Shown in pieces: positions 11,146 through 20,614 of a DNA stretch of 64,000 bases. Below the pieces are notes generated by a model, which worked only from the letters and a program-made list of their open reading frames with translations, was not told where the DNA came from and searched no databases. The position numbers and the translations under genes were made by a program. Position 1 is the stretch's first letter, and every line of letters starts with the position of its first letter. Origin of the DNA: Nothophaeocryptopus gaeumannii. Lineage: Eukaryota; Ascomycota; Dothideomycetes; Mycosphaerellales; Mycosphaerellaceae. Location of the stretch: NCBI GenBank assembly GCA_031771865.1, contig JASISA010000010.1, forward strand, positions 2,232,001-2,296,000, given 5' to 3'.

Positions 11146-13665
11146 ATGGCCGAAACCAAAATGGCATCCGCAGATGCCAAAGCCGCCAACGACAACGACA
11201 ACGCCAACGCCAACGCACAGAACTCGATGCTGCAGTCCAAATTCCCAGTCTACCTCCCAGAGCTCCCAGAGCTGAAGCTGCCTCGCGAAGAGTTCGAGAA
11301 GTACGTCAAGTCTCTCATTGTCAAGGAGAACAAGATCGACAAGCCTGCCATCGGGAACACGACCAACTTGCCGGTACGGACCAACACCAGCAAGGATGCC
11401 GTGGAAGTTGTTGACAAGTCGGCCGTTGCTACCGCGGAGCCTGAGAAATCGCCATTCATGGACGGTATTCTTGTAGACAAGGCCACAGCTCCCTCTCTCG
11501 ACGACGGAGACGGCATGATGCTCACAGAAAACGCTGATGTCGCCTTTCGCACATCCGGCCAGATCCTGGTGGACCTGTTCTATGAGCTGGAGGAGACCAT
11601 CTCCGCCACACGTTTGGAAGAGACTCTCAACAAAGCATGGGCTGAGGACTCCGACGCCACACTGAAGATCATCTGGAACGCTCGCTCCATCCATCTGGGC
11701 AAGAGCAGCCGCAACACATTCTACCGTGCCATCGGCTGGCTGTACCAGAACCACCCTGCCACTCTTCTCGCCAACCTCCCTTGGCTCGTTCGCCCACTCA
11801 TCCAGAAGAAGGCTCCAAAGAAGGACGAGAAGTCGGCCAGCGAGGCTGATGATGTCACGATCGTGGACGAGAAGGATGCCGACAGCGACTTCGAGATGAT
11901 CGATGAGAAGACAGAAGCAGACAAGCCAGCCGAGAGTAAGCTTCAGGGCTCGCCCAAGAAGCGCAAGTTCGAAGAGGTTGATGCAGTCAGCGAGTTTGAT
12001 GTCAAGTATGGGGTGTCGCATGGCTACTGGAAGGACCTGCTCAACATCTTGGCCCTTGCGGCCAACGACGAGCTCAAGACCGATGGCGACCCACGATCTG
12101 TGCTCAACGTGAAGAAGCCTACAGAGAAGAAGTACAAGCGTGACTGGACACCTGGTAGGAAGCACACTACCGATACCGCCCGCCATGATCGAGTCGTGGA
12201 GAAACTCCAGAAGGACTCTGTCTACAAATCTTTGCACATGACTGTCGCGCGCCTCTTCGCCGACCAAATCAAGCTTGACTTAGCTCGCCTTGACTTCGGC
12301 AACAAGCAGGAAGTCAAGAAGATCACCCTAGCTGGCAAGTGGGCTCCGTCCAACAAAGCCATGCATGACAAGCACACGACCATCGCATCGACTATAGCCG
12401 AACTGCTTCACCCATTCGATGAAGTCTGCCCAGACGCCGACCCAGCTGATCGGGAGACGTATCTCAAGCACGCTCGCAACGCTTACCAGGCCAAGACTCT
12501 GTCCAAGCTCCGCAAGCACCTCCAGGTCGTCGAGCGCCCAATAACAACGGAGACGTTCGAAGACATCCACTACGATCGCGTTCCATCCCTCGCGATGAGA
12601 CAGTACACGCCTCTCTTCGCCAAGAAGGACTTCGACCGCTTCGACAAGTACATCGACAAGGTCGCGCATGGTCAGGCCAAGATCTCTGGTGCAACACTCC
12701 TGCCATCCGTGCTCGTATCAAAAGCCGGTTTTGGCGGCGATGTCGGCTTCTCCCGCGCCCCTCCAGCGAAGAAGGGTAAGAACCACCTGGTTAAGCAGAA
12801 GATCCGGGAAACTGAGCAGAAAGCCCTCGGTGCTCAATGGAACTCTCTCGTCCAGCGCATCAAGGATAGCGGTACTTTGGAGCCCAGCATTGCTGTCTGC
12901 GACGTCTCCGGTTCGATGATGTCCCCCCGCTTCCCAGACGGTACCACCCCAATGGACTCCGCCATCGGTCTCGCGCTGCTCATCGCCGAAGTCACACAGC
13001 CCCCATTCGGCGGCGCCTTCATCACGTTCAGTGAGGAACCACAGGTCATGCGCGTCGGCGGTTCCTCAGATCAGCGCAGTTTCGCCGAGAAAGTCCAGTA
13101 CATCCAGCGAAGCAACTGGTCGATGAACACAGACTTCGTCGCTGTCTTTGAGAGACTGATCCTGCCTATGGCTATCAAAAACAAGCTCAAGCAGGAGGAT
13201 ATGGTCAAGCAAGTCTTCGTCTTTTCTGATATGCAATTTGACAGTGCCCAGCGCGGTGAGGATCGTTGGACGACTTCGTATGAGCGTATCCAGGCGCAAT
13301 TCAAGGAAGCGGGGTATGAGATGCCGAAGCTGGTTTTCTGGAACCTTGCTGGAGGCCGAGCTGGATACCAGGGGTATGAGAGTGAGGATGAGGAGGCGCA
13401 AGGTGATGAGACTGCTCCAAAGCCTGTTACGGCGGCTGAGGAGGGGACCGCGTTGGTCAGTGGGTATTCACAGGGGCAGTTGAAGATGTTCCTGGACAAT
13501 GGGTCATTTGAGAAGCCGGAGGAGGACGAGGTCATTGAGGTTACAGAGGAGGGGGATGAGGTTTTGGTGAAGAAGGAGACGAAGAAGGTGAAGGATGACC
13601 CGTTGGCTACAGTGAGGAAGGCGATCAGTCATGAGGCGTACCGGATGTTGAAGGTCATCGACTGA
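11146..13665 (+). CDS. DUF2828 / von Willebrand A domain protein
   Basis: Intronless, 839 residues. The start ATG at 11146 follows CCAAC, a typical context. The N-terminal half has AFRTSGQILVDLFYELEETI and later NPATLLANLPWL-type helices and is followed by an acidic segment. A basic stretch (GSPKKRKFEEV, near residue 268) resembles a nuclear localisation signal. The middle helical part (KYKRDWTPGRKHTTDTARHD; AMRQYTPLFAKKDFDRFDKY) fits the DUF2828 block found in fungi, plants and some viruses. The C-terminal third is a vWA-like fold with the metal site motif DVSGS (Asp586, Ser588, Ser590) in SIAVCDVSGSMMSP. The overall plan recalls TROVE/Ro60 RNA-binding proteins, which pair HEAT-like repeats with a vWA domain. 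Molecular role is unknown; RNA binding is only an analogy. Confidence 0.85.
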   Translation: MAETKMASADAKAANDNDNANANAQNSMLQSKFPVYLPELPELKLPREEFEKYVKSLIVKENKIDKPAIGNTTNLPVRTNTSKDAVEVVDKSAVATAEPEKSPFMDGILVDKATAPSLDDGDGMMLTENADVAFRTSGQILVDLFYELEETISATRLEETLNKAWAEDSDATLKIIWNARSIHLGKSSRNTFYRAIGWLYQNHPATLLANLPWLVRPLIQKKAPKKDEKSASEADDVTIVDEKDADSDFEMIDEKTEADKPAESKLQGSPKKRKFEEVDAVSEFDVKYGVSHGYWKDLLNILALAANDELKTDGDPRSVLNVKKPTEKKYKRDWTPGRKHTTDTARHDRVVEKLQKDSVYKSLHMTVARLFADQIKLDLARLDFGNKQEVKKITLAGKWAPSNKAMHDKHTTIASTIAELLHPFDEVCPDADPADRETYLKHARNAYQAKTLSKLRKHLQVVERPITTETFEDIHYDRVPSLAMRQYTPLFAKKDFDRFDKYIDKVAHGQAKISGATLLPSVLVSKAGFGGDVGFSRAPPAKKGKNHLVKQKIRETEQKALGAQWNSLVQRIKDSGTLEPSIAVCDVSGSMMSPRFPDGTTPMDSAIGLALLIAEVTQPPFGGAFITFSEEPQVMRVGGSSDQRSFAEKVQYIQRSNWSMNTDFVAVFERLILPMAIKNKLKQEDMVKQVFVFSDMQFDSAQRGEDRWTTSYERIQAQFKEAGYEMPKLVFWNLAGGRAGYQGYESEDEEAQGDETAPKPVTAAEEGTALVSGYSQGQLKMFLDNGSFEKPEEDEVIEVTEEGDEVLVKKETKKVKDDPLATVRKAISHEAYRMLKVID

Positions 13666-14035
13666 GGTGGTTTACGATATAGATGGCGGTTTTGGTTCAC
13701 AAGGGCATGATTGCAATAGCATGGCGCTGGCGTTTGACAGTGGCGTTCGCTGTCATGACGCAAGATCCAATGATGGGAAGGATAACAGAACGAATGACAA
13801 TGCTGATGGCAGTTTATGTATTCGTTCATCCGTAACTTCACCCATTTTCTCCACGCTAAAAACGCCATGGGATAGCTCATGGGGTATTTCCGAACTGCCG
13901 TCCGTTCCCAGTATCTCAAGCCTCCACCTTTCTCCACCTGACGAACGCCGATGGGTATCATGAAATATTTCGTAATGCGTAGCGCCGCGTCTCTGCAACC
14001 AATAAAAGCGCTCTCTTTTCTCGTCTCCTTTTGTC
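13666..14035. other. convergent 3' intergenic region
   Basis: Between the DUF2828 gene and the minus-strand unknown gene. Nothing supportable is seen. Confidence 0.5.
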
Positions 14036-14835
14036 TCAAGGCTCATCACAAACCGAAAACCTCCCAAATCTCAACCCGCCCGTCAACCACCCTTCAAAAC
14101 ACAACCACTCCCCATCCGTAAATCTCGCCTTCACGATGACTTTGCGATCCTCCTGCCCTCTCTCCTTCTCGACGCTGAGTACACTCGCTTTGCCCCACAC
14201 ATGCCATTCATCGCCTTCATCATCCCAGACCTCGAGGTCGGTTTTGCGGGTTTTGATGGTGGGGAGGTTGGGGAAGACGAGGGTGAGATGTGGAGGTGCA
14301 GATTCGGGGGATGATTCGATGCTCGGGATAGCGGTGGCATTTTCCTTGGCCTGGGCGAGAGTTTCGTGGAAGAGGGGGGAGGTGGTTGGGATATGGATTT
14401 CGCCGTGGAAAGTGCTGTGAGGGAGCGGATGTAGGATTTGACGCCGAAGAAGTTTTCTGAGGAGGGTTCGGAGCGGAGAATATTGCCTTCGATTTCGATG
14501 GCGACGTTTAGAGCGTTCCATTGTTCGTTACTGTGGTTGATTTGGAATCTGGCGATCTCACCCTCGGGCGTAGCGTCTATGCACTCCTGGTAATCTTCTT
14601 GAGTGTGTTGTTCGACGAATTTGTTGGGAACGAAGATATAGGCCTTCCAGGTTTGGCGATCTGCGGAGGAGGCGAGGAAGGAGATTTCGTAGCAGTAGTG
14701 GTTGCGGGAGCGGCCGATGATGGCGGTAATCCAGTTGTTGTGGCGGGAAGTGGGGAGATCTAGAGAGCTGATGGGCGGTTCTGGAAGAGGTTTTGTGGTG
14801 CGGGAGGGCTTTGGTGGAGGCGCCATGAGTGCCAT
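14036..14835 (-). CDS. unknown protein with an apparent frameshift
   Basis: Not recognised. From the ATG at 14835 (minus) the protein reads naturally through HNNWITAIIGRSRNHYCYEI, WKAYIFVPNKFVEQHTQEDY and ENFFGVKSYIRSL, to about 14430. It then decays into Pro/Ser-rich sequence typical of a wrong frame. From about 14425 another frame takes over naturally with STFHGEIHIPTTSPLFHETL and continues through DLEVWDDEGDEWHVWGKASV to a stop at 14036. The two frames touch directly, leaving no room for a GT-AG intron of fungal length; the only local GT-AG pair is 28 nt apart and gives the wrong phase. So it is a single-base indel in the genome, a read error, or a pseudogene. Combined length would be about 265 residues. 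No signal peptide or membrane segment is seen. Confidence 0.5.
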
Positions 14836-15733
14836 GGTGTGGACGCTCTCTGGCGGCGATGTGGTCAGTCGAGGTCATGGATTGGAACAGAAGCGGATGG
14901 CCTTACTGAGTCAGGTGGAGAGGGCTGAAGGTATGAGAGGCTTACTTGCTTGATGCTGCTGCTGCTCTCTGGTGTTGACGCAGTCAGTCGAGGTAGTGAA
15001 GTAGCGGTGTGGAGTGCGGTCTTACGACGTGCGACAGAGAGAGGTGTTGGTAGTAAAGGTGCATTTGCTTGACGCTGCGGCTTCTCGTCAATTGGTATCC
15101 TGTTGCGAAATCGAGTCGTCGGCGTCCTTGTGAATACCTGGGAGTCTGATGAATGTTGCGAGATGGACTGCAAGTTGCGAGGATGTTCTAGTGAAGAGTG
15201 CGAGTAGAAGAGCTTGCGGCACGAACTACTCACATGCTATTGTACTATTTTGGTAACAATAGCAGGTGGATGGGCGAATGTTCATCTGCGTTGTGGAAGC
15301 AGAAGTAGCAAGGTCTGTGCGTAGCTGCGGGGTCAGCATGTGAGTGCACTTGAGTGTCGTTTCTAGGCCAGCCGCGCCGGTGTCAAGTCAGGTGCGACAG
15401 GAAAGATGGCACAGCTGCAATGGCAATAATTGGAGAAGCCTTAACCCGGTCCGAGATAGTCATCAGCAATGGAGAAATGAATGCATCGCTGGTATTCGCT
15501 CACGGTGCTCATCTCAGCCCACTATCCATCCTTCCACCCTTCATGACCTCCCACCCAAGACTCCTTGCGCGCAGGCTTGTTGTGTGCTCAAAATGTCTAG
15601 CGTCCGATCCGCAGTGCCGTTCGGCTTGTCGTGAACACCGTATTGGATGAATCCAGTCCTTCAACGATTCTGCTACCCATTTCCAAGCCGCCGCGCGAAC
15701 CCGATTTCCCAGCTGCCCGCTCTCACCTCCTCC
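14836..15733. other. intergenic region
   Basis: No gene is supported. On the plus strand the motif GTCAGTCGAGGT occurs twice (near 14860 and 14980), each followed ~40-50 bp later by a CTTACnnn stretch. On the minus strand those resemble splice donors, so leader exons of the minus-strand gene are possible. Confidence 0.35.
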
Positions 15734-16360
15734 TCAAACGGCGGAAGCCCCACTGCAATGAAAGCAATGCTGTCGAAAGCTCCTCGTCCTCATCCAATTG
15801 TCATCCACCAACTTCTCCTTGCACAGCAGACAATTCAATCCGACGTCCAACCCATCCAATACCTTCCTCCTCTCCGTCAACTTGCTCAGAAATCTCCCCG
15901 TACAAGCCGTGCACCTCGGCTTCACGAAACAATCACACTGCCGGTCTAGCGGTGGCGCTTCTGGGTGGGTGTAGGCACACCCCGAGCAGACGTACATTGG
16001 AACTCCGCGGGTGAAGAGGTCATGTTGGGCGGGAGTGGTAAGGGCCATGAAGTTCGTGATGCACTGGATGCAGGTGACGCCATCGCTGTTGGGGTCCTTT
16101 TCGTGGCAGAAGATATCTTCGCAGAAATAGGATACATGGCTGTGTTGCGTGGTGAAAACGAAGTCAGAGCAGGTCAGGTTGAATTCGGCCTTGCGTGGTG
16201 TCGGGGCAATGTTGGGTGAAGCGGTAGCGATTTGGGATGAAGCTTGCTGGGAGGCGGCGCGGTTAGATGCAATCTGTTTGGAGATGCTGGTGTATGATGA
16301 AGCCTGCTTCGACTCGGCTGCCGTCTTCGTGGCTTTCGTGCGTTTGTGAGGGGCGCCCAT
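15734..16360 (-). CDS. Cys-rich, probably zinc-binding, unknown protein
   Basis: Single exon, 208 residues, with the start in GCGCCCATGG context inverted (ATG at 16360, good context). The first ~55 residues are Ala/Ser/Gln/Lys-rich and likely disordered. The rest is dominated by paired cysteines: CEDIFC, CIQC, CSGC, CDC, CTAC, CLLC and CFHC, with several His nearby. The spacing suggests several treble-clef or RING-like zinc knuckles, but it does not fit RING, PHD, MYND or FYVE by eye. It could be a lineage-specific nuclear protein. A frame shadow on the opposite strand is ignored. Function unknown. Confidence 0.6.
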   Translation of the reverse strand: MGAPHKRTKATKTAAESKQASSYTSISKQIASNRAASQQASSQIATASPNIAPTPRKAEFNLTCSDFVFTTQHSHVSYFCEDIFCHEKDPNSDGVTCIQCITNFMALTTPAQHDLFTRGVPMYVCSGCAYTHPEAPPLDRQCDCFVKPRCTACTGRFLSKLTERRKVLDGLDVGLNCLLCKEKLVDDNWMRTRSFRQHCFHCSGASAV

Positions 16361-16673
16361 GGTGCTTGTTGAGCGGGTGTTGTTTGTTGGCGATTTTCCG
16401 GCCTAGATATTGGAGTTGCGAACTCTCTGTGCGACTCGAGTCCTTCGGAGAGTAGACTACGTATCGAGTGTGGAAACAGAGATCTTGTCTAAATCTTCGA
16501 GAAGCTGCTTATGTCGTTGCACCGGACGACGAATGTTGTACGTATTGTACGAACTACAAGGTTATTGTTAGAAGAACTTCACCTGCTCGGTGAACGCAGT
16601 CAATAGCAAGTGAAGGTGAACGAGCGTTTGGAAAGCAGGGGTCGAAAGGAATGAAAGCTCTGTGATGTGATTC
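16361..16673. other. intergenic region
   Basis: Short gap upstream of the Cys-rich gene and downstream of the SDR gene. It might contain a third SDR exon (see the SDR entry). Nothing else is seen. Confidence 0.4.
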
Positions 16674-17586
16674 TTACTCGCACAAACTCGAGATGATCTG
16701 TGCCTCGTGCGCCTTTGATGCACTGCGAACATCAGCGGCAAAGTAGGATTGTAGTGCTGCCGGACGACTTCTCACCTTTGATATCATCTTTGCTCCTCCA
16801 CAGCATTCGATTGTCTGTCCGCTAATCCATCGACTTCCCTCGCTAGCCAGAAAGACTACCGTCTGCGCAACGTCGTCTGGCTTGCCATTCCTACGCTCAA
16901 CGGGCGTAACGGCCGCGTCTTCCTCCAGCCAGGCCTTCTCCCAGCCTGCTGTCAGGTCAGTCTCCACTATTCCAGGTGCAACAGCATTGACGGTGGTGCC
17001 GTCCTTTCCCAGCACCTTGGCCATTGAGCGCGTCATGCCCTCGAGGCCGGCCTTGGTCATTGAGTAGACCACGCCCGCCGGAAAGCCGGTTCTCGCGGCA
17101 ATGGATGAGATGTTGATGATTCGTGCTGGTGCCCGAAGGTGCGGCTTGGCAGCTTGGATGAGGAGAAAAGGGGCACGAAGGTTGATGTCCATGAGGCGGT
17201 TATAGTCTTGCAGTGTCGTATCATCCATGGATCCGATCTCGTGCATGCCGGCGTTATTCACGAGGATGTCTATCTTCTCGTAAGTCTCCACGCAAGACTC
17301 AACTACGGAGCTTGGTGCTTCGGGATCAGCTAGGTCGATGGCCATGTAGGCAAGCCTGGTGGACAGGCCAAGACGATTGATCTTGGTCGTCACATCGTTC
17401 ATGCTTTCTTTGCCACGAGTGCTGCTGCTACACGTAAGGAAGAGCTGCATCGCCATGTCAGCTCAGTCATGATCTCCAGCCGGTATGACTGACAGCAGCC
17501 CCTTTCTTCGCCAACTCGATGGCAATTTGAGCACCAATGCCCCTGGAGGCTCCCGTGACCAAGGCGACCTTGCCTTGGAGTTCCAT
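16674..17586 (-). CDS. short-chain dehydrogenase/reductase (SDR)
   Basis: Exon 1 is 17586-17494 and encodes MELQGKVALVTGASRGIGAQ with the TGxxxGxG cofactor motif (residues 11-18). A 49-bp intron (GTCAGT...GCAG) follows. Exon 2 starts at 17444 in the same phase. It shows NNAG at 94-97, the catalytic serines near 144, YSMTK (Tyr158, Lys162) and the PG turn after it: a classical SDR, about 287 residues. It probably uses NADP(H) or NAD(H) to reduce or oxidise a small carbonyl/alcohol substrate in the cytosol; the substrate is unknown. After IECCGGAKMISK, where SDRs usually end, about 37 extra residues follow. A GTGAGA...CGCAG pair there could splice out 54 bp and give a different tail, so the C-terminus is uncertain. 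Exon 1 is short and easily missed. Confidence 0.82.
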
Positions 17587-18271
17587 GGCTGCCAAAGGGA
17601 ATGTCAACACCACTAGTTTTAGTTTATCTTTCGAAAGACGATACTCCGTGAAGAGCGAAGAAGTGGGAGAGGAACAATGAGAAAGTCGTTTAAACAGGGA
17701 GTAAGAGCCTCAGCCCGGAGGCTGGAGAAACCATGCAGCCGCATCCTGCGCACATTGCGAAATCGAGATCCAGCTGGACACATTTTGAATGGTACTTGTG
17801 CAACGATGCCATATCTTATGGATCCGATCTGGATATGATCTTGTGGAAGTAGGAGTCACTGCCTGGGAGATTGTATCCGGCTTGGATGCCTGGGGTGTGC
17901 ACTAAGGGCTGAGGAGGCCAGAAGGACATTCGTTCCACGTCAATGGCCTCGTCTAGATCCGTTCCAAGCTGTGGTTGTGATATCCGCTCCTGAGGACGAG
18001 ATGTGAGTACCTATGGTGTTCGAAGTGAGGCGAGCAAAGAGAAGGAGATGGCAGCTTCCACGGCCTTTCCTTGGCATTAGCTTAGTCATCACAACACGGG
18101 CCGCTAGCGCATGCATGTTCGTCACCTTCGACGCCCTCTCGTCGCCGACGTGTTTGGCCATCACTAACTCACCAAATCAACACCATCGAACATCGCCCTC
18201 AACGTCTCTTCAACTCGAATTCTCCTCAGACCGTGATAAACAGTTCTTTATCACAGCGCGCCGCCATCAAC
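17587..18271. other. divergent promoter region, SDR / RPT3
   Basis: 685 bp between two divergent starts. No coding signal. I looked for the yeast Rpn4 box GGTGGCAAA and saw no clear copy. Confidence 0.4.
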
Positions 18272-19540
18272 ATGGCCTCCGCCGACGTGATCAACCCAGC
18301 AACACAGCAAGCGCCTCACCAACAGCGCCAGATCCCGAGCTCTGCCATCGCCAACGTCGATACTATCGAAGGCCTCACGGACTCTGACGATCAATATGCC
18401 ACGTACAAGAAGCTCCAGCGACAATTAGAGTACATCAAACTGCAAGAGGAGTATATCAAGGATGAGCAGCGGAGTCTGAAGAGGGAGCTGGTGCGTGCAC
18501 AGGAGGAGATCAAGCGGATACAGAGCGTACCGCTGGTCATCGGCCAGTTCATGGAAGCCATCGATCAGAACACCGGCATCGTACAATCATCCACTGGAAG
18601 CAACTATGTCGTCCGCATTCTTTCCACGCTCGACCGCGAGCTACTCAAGCCCAGCTCCAGCGTGGCACTGCACAGGCATTCTAACAGCTTGGTGGACATT
18701 CTGCCGCCTGAAGCTGACAGCAGCATCGCTATGCTGGGAGCGGACGAAAAGCCTGATGTCTCATACGCGGATGTTGGTGGTCTGGATATGCAGAAGCAGG
18801 AGATCCGAGAAGCTGTTGAGCTGCCTCTTACCCAGTTCGACCTCTACAAGCAGATCGGTATCGATCCGCCGCGTGGTGTCCTTCTCTACGGACCTCCCGG
18901 TACGGGAAAGACCATGTTGGTGAAGGCCGTTGCGAATAGCACGACAGCTTCCTTCATCCGCGTGGTCGGTTCGGAGTTCGTACAGAAGTACCTGGGAGAA
19001 GGACCTCGCATGGTCCGTGACGTATTCCGAATGGCGAGAGAGAACAGCCCAGCAATCATCTTCATCGACGAGATCGATGCCATTGCGACGAAGCGTTTCG
19101 ATGCGCAAACTGGTGCCGACAGAGAGGTTCAGCGTATCCTGCTCGAGCTGCTGAACCAAATGGACGGTTTCGATCAGACTTCTAATGTCAAGGTCATCAT
19201 GGTCACGAACCGAGCCGACACCCTCGACCCTGCGCTTCTCCGTCCTGGACGTCTCGACCGAAAGATCGAATTCCCATCCCTCCGCGACCGCCGAGAGCGA
19301 CGTCTGATCTTCAGCACCATCGCGTCCAAGATGAGCTTGTCGCCTGAGGTCGACTTGGACTCCTTGATCGTCCGCAACGACCCATTGTCCGGTGCGGTGA
19401 TTGCGGCAGTCATGCAAGAGGCAGGTCTGCGCGCGGTGCGCAAGAATCGATATAATATCATTCAGCAAGATTTGGAGGATGCATACACAAGCCAAGTCAA
19501 GGGCACGAGCGAGGCGGACAAGTTCGACTTCTACAAGTAA
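18272..19540 (+). CDS. RPT3: 26S proteasome regulatory subunit Rpt3 (AAA ATPase)
   Basis: Intronless, 422 residues from the ATG at 18272 (CAACATGGCC); an upstream in-frame GTG is not used. The order is: coiled coil ~45-85 (KKLQRQLEYIKLQEEYIKDE), OB-fold region (VPLVIGQFMEAIDQNTGIVQ), then an AAA module with Walker A GPPGTGKT (207-214), Walker B IIFIDEIDA (~262-270), and the arginine-finger region RPGRLDR (324-330). The C-terminus FDFYK ends in an HbYX motif, which docks into the 20S alpha-ring pockets. Subunit choice rests on the coiled-coil text and the FYK tail, which fit Rpt3 (yeast Rpt3/Yta2, human PSMC4). It unfolds ubiquitinated proteins in nucleus and cytosol as part of the hexameric ring. 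Confidence 0.95.
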   Translation: MASADVINPATQQAPHQQRQIPSSAIANVDTIEGLTDSDDQYATYKKLQRQLEYIKLQEEYIKDEQRSLKRELVRAQEEIKRIQSVPLVIGQFMEAIDQNTGIVQSSTGSNYVVRILSTLDRELLKPSSSVALHRHSNSLVDILPPEADSSIAMLGADEKPDVSYADVGGLDMQKQEIREAVELPLTQFDLYKQIGIDPPRGVLLYGPPGTGKTMLVKAVANSTTASFIRVVGSEFVQKYLGEGPRMVRDVFRMARENSPAIIFIDEIDAIATKRFDAQTGADREVQRILLELLNQMDGFDQTSNVKVIMVTNRADTLDPALLRPGRLDRKIEFPSLRDRRERRLIFSTIASKMSLSPEVDLDSLIVRNDPLSGAVIAAVMQEAGLRAVRKNRYNIIQQDLEDAYTSQVKGTSEADKFDFYK

Positions 19541-20614
19541 ACGGATTGCATGAAAGGATATGCGCGAGGAAACGGCGTTTACTGTAGATTAATGTGGTCT
19601 GGCTGCATGGGTATGGATGGGACGCAGCAGAGCGCGCAAGAGCAGCGCCGCTTATCATAGAAGGCAGCGTGTGCGCTGTTGACTGTATCATAGGCAATTG
19701 AATGATGTGAGAGAACTGCCATGCCAGATCATCCTACACCCTACGCGCGTTGTGTTTCTACCGGTGTGGCCTCAGGCGTTGCCAAGACCCTTCCTCAACG
19801 ACTTCACCTCGCCTTCTGACGCATGCTTCCTCTCTCCTCCATCCACATACATTGCCGATCATCGCCTCCACGACACCTGTCGCTTGCTTCACCGCCGCTG
19901 GTAATACTGAACAACGATGATGTGCGAAATGGCAAATTCGGGCGGCTGCCTCAGGGCGCGTTTGATGTTCTGCACATGAACGGAATATCAAATGCAAAAG
20001 ACACACCTTGTCAGATCCTCGGGCCCGCTGAATGAACGCCATGAAAGAGACAAGTGTTGGGAGTATGATGGGTGGGACGCGTTCAATGCGCGGCTTCTCA
20101 GGCTGTCATGAAAGGCAGAAAACCAGCACACTGATGCATTCTTGCTAACATGGAGCATACAGTAATGCGGCTACTCGTTCCGGTGCGTTTTTCAGCATCC
20201 ACATGTCCAAGATGTGCAATTCATCTCTGCTGCTATGCCGACACTCTCCCGTCGAGCACCTCAACCAGCTACTGGATGTGCGTCGGATGCCATCACTTTG
20301 CTGCTCTTCACATTCAATCACATGCACATTGGCTCGACAATAGCATCGAGCGCACGTGCCTCTTGCTCTAACATGCTCACCGCTTTCTTCAAGTCTATAG
20401 ACCAAACGTTCGTCATAATTTCTCCATCCTTTTCAACATCCACAACCATCACACTTCCTCTGTCTACACCTATACCTTTCAACACCAATCATCCACCATT
20501 CATCGATGGATCGCACTACCTGAAGTGCAGAATCACGACAGCTGAAGCCTCTACTCACCTTCGGACTTCATTACAGCGTCCACCTTGACCGACTCGCCCA
20601 CTACAGCTTCGACA
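19541..20614. other. intergenic region
   Basis: 3' region of RPT3 and leader/promoter of the large GTPase gene. The last ~200 bp are CA/CT-rich, like a long leader. No other gene is supported. Confidence 0.45.

Noticed and set aside
20585..20614. Start of the large GTPase at 20585
   Set aside because: The codon there is TTG; the first ATG in frame is at 20615.
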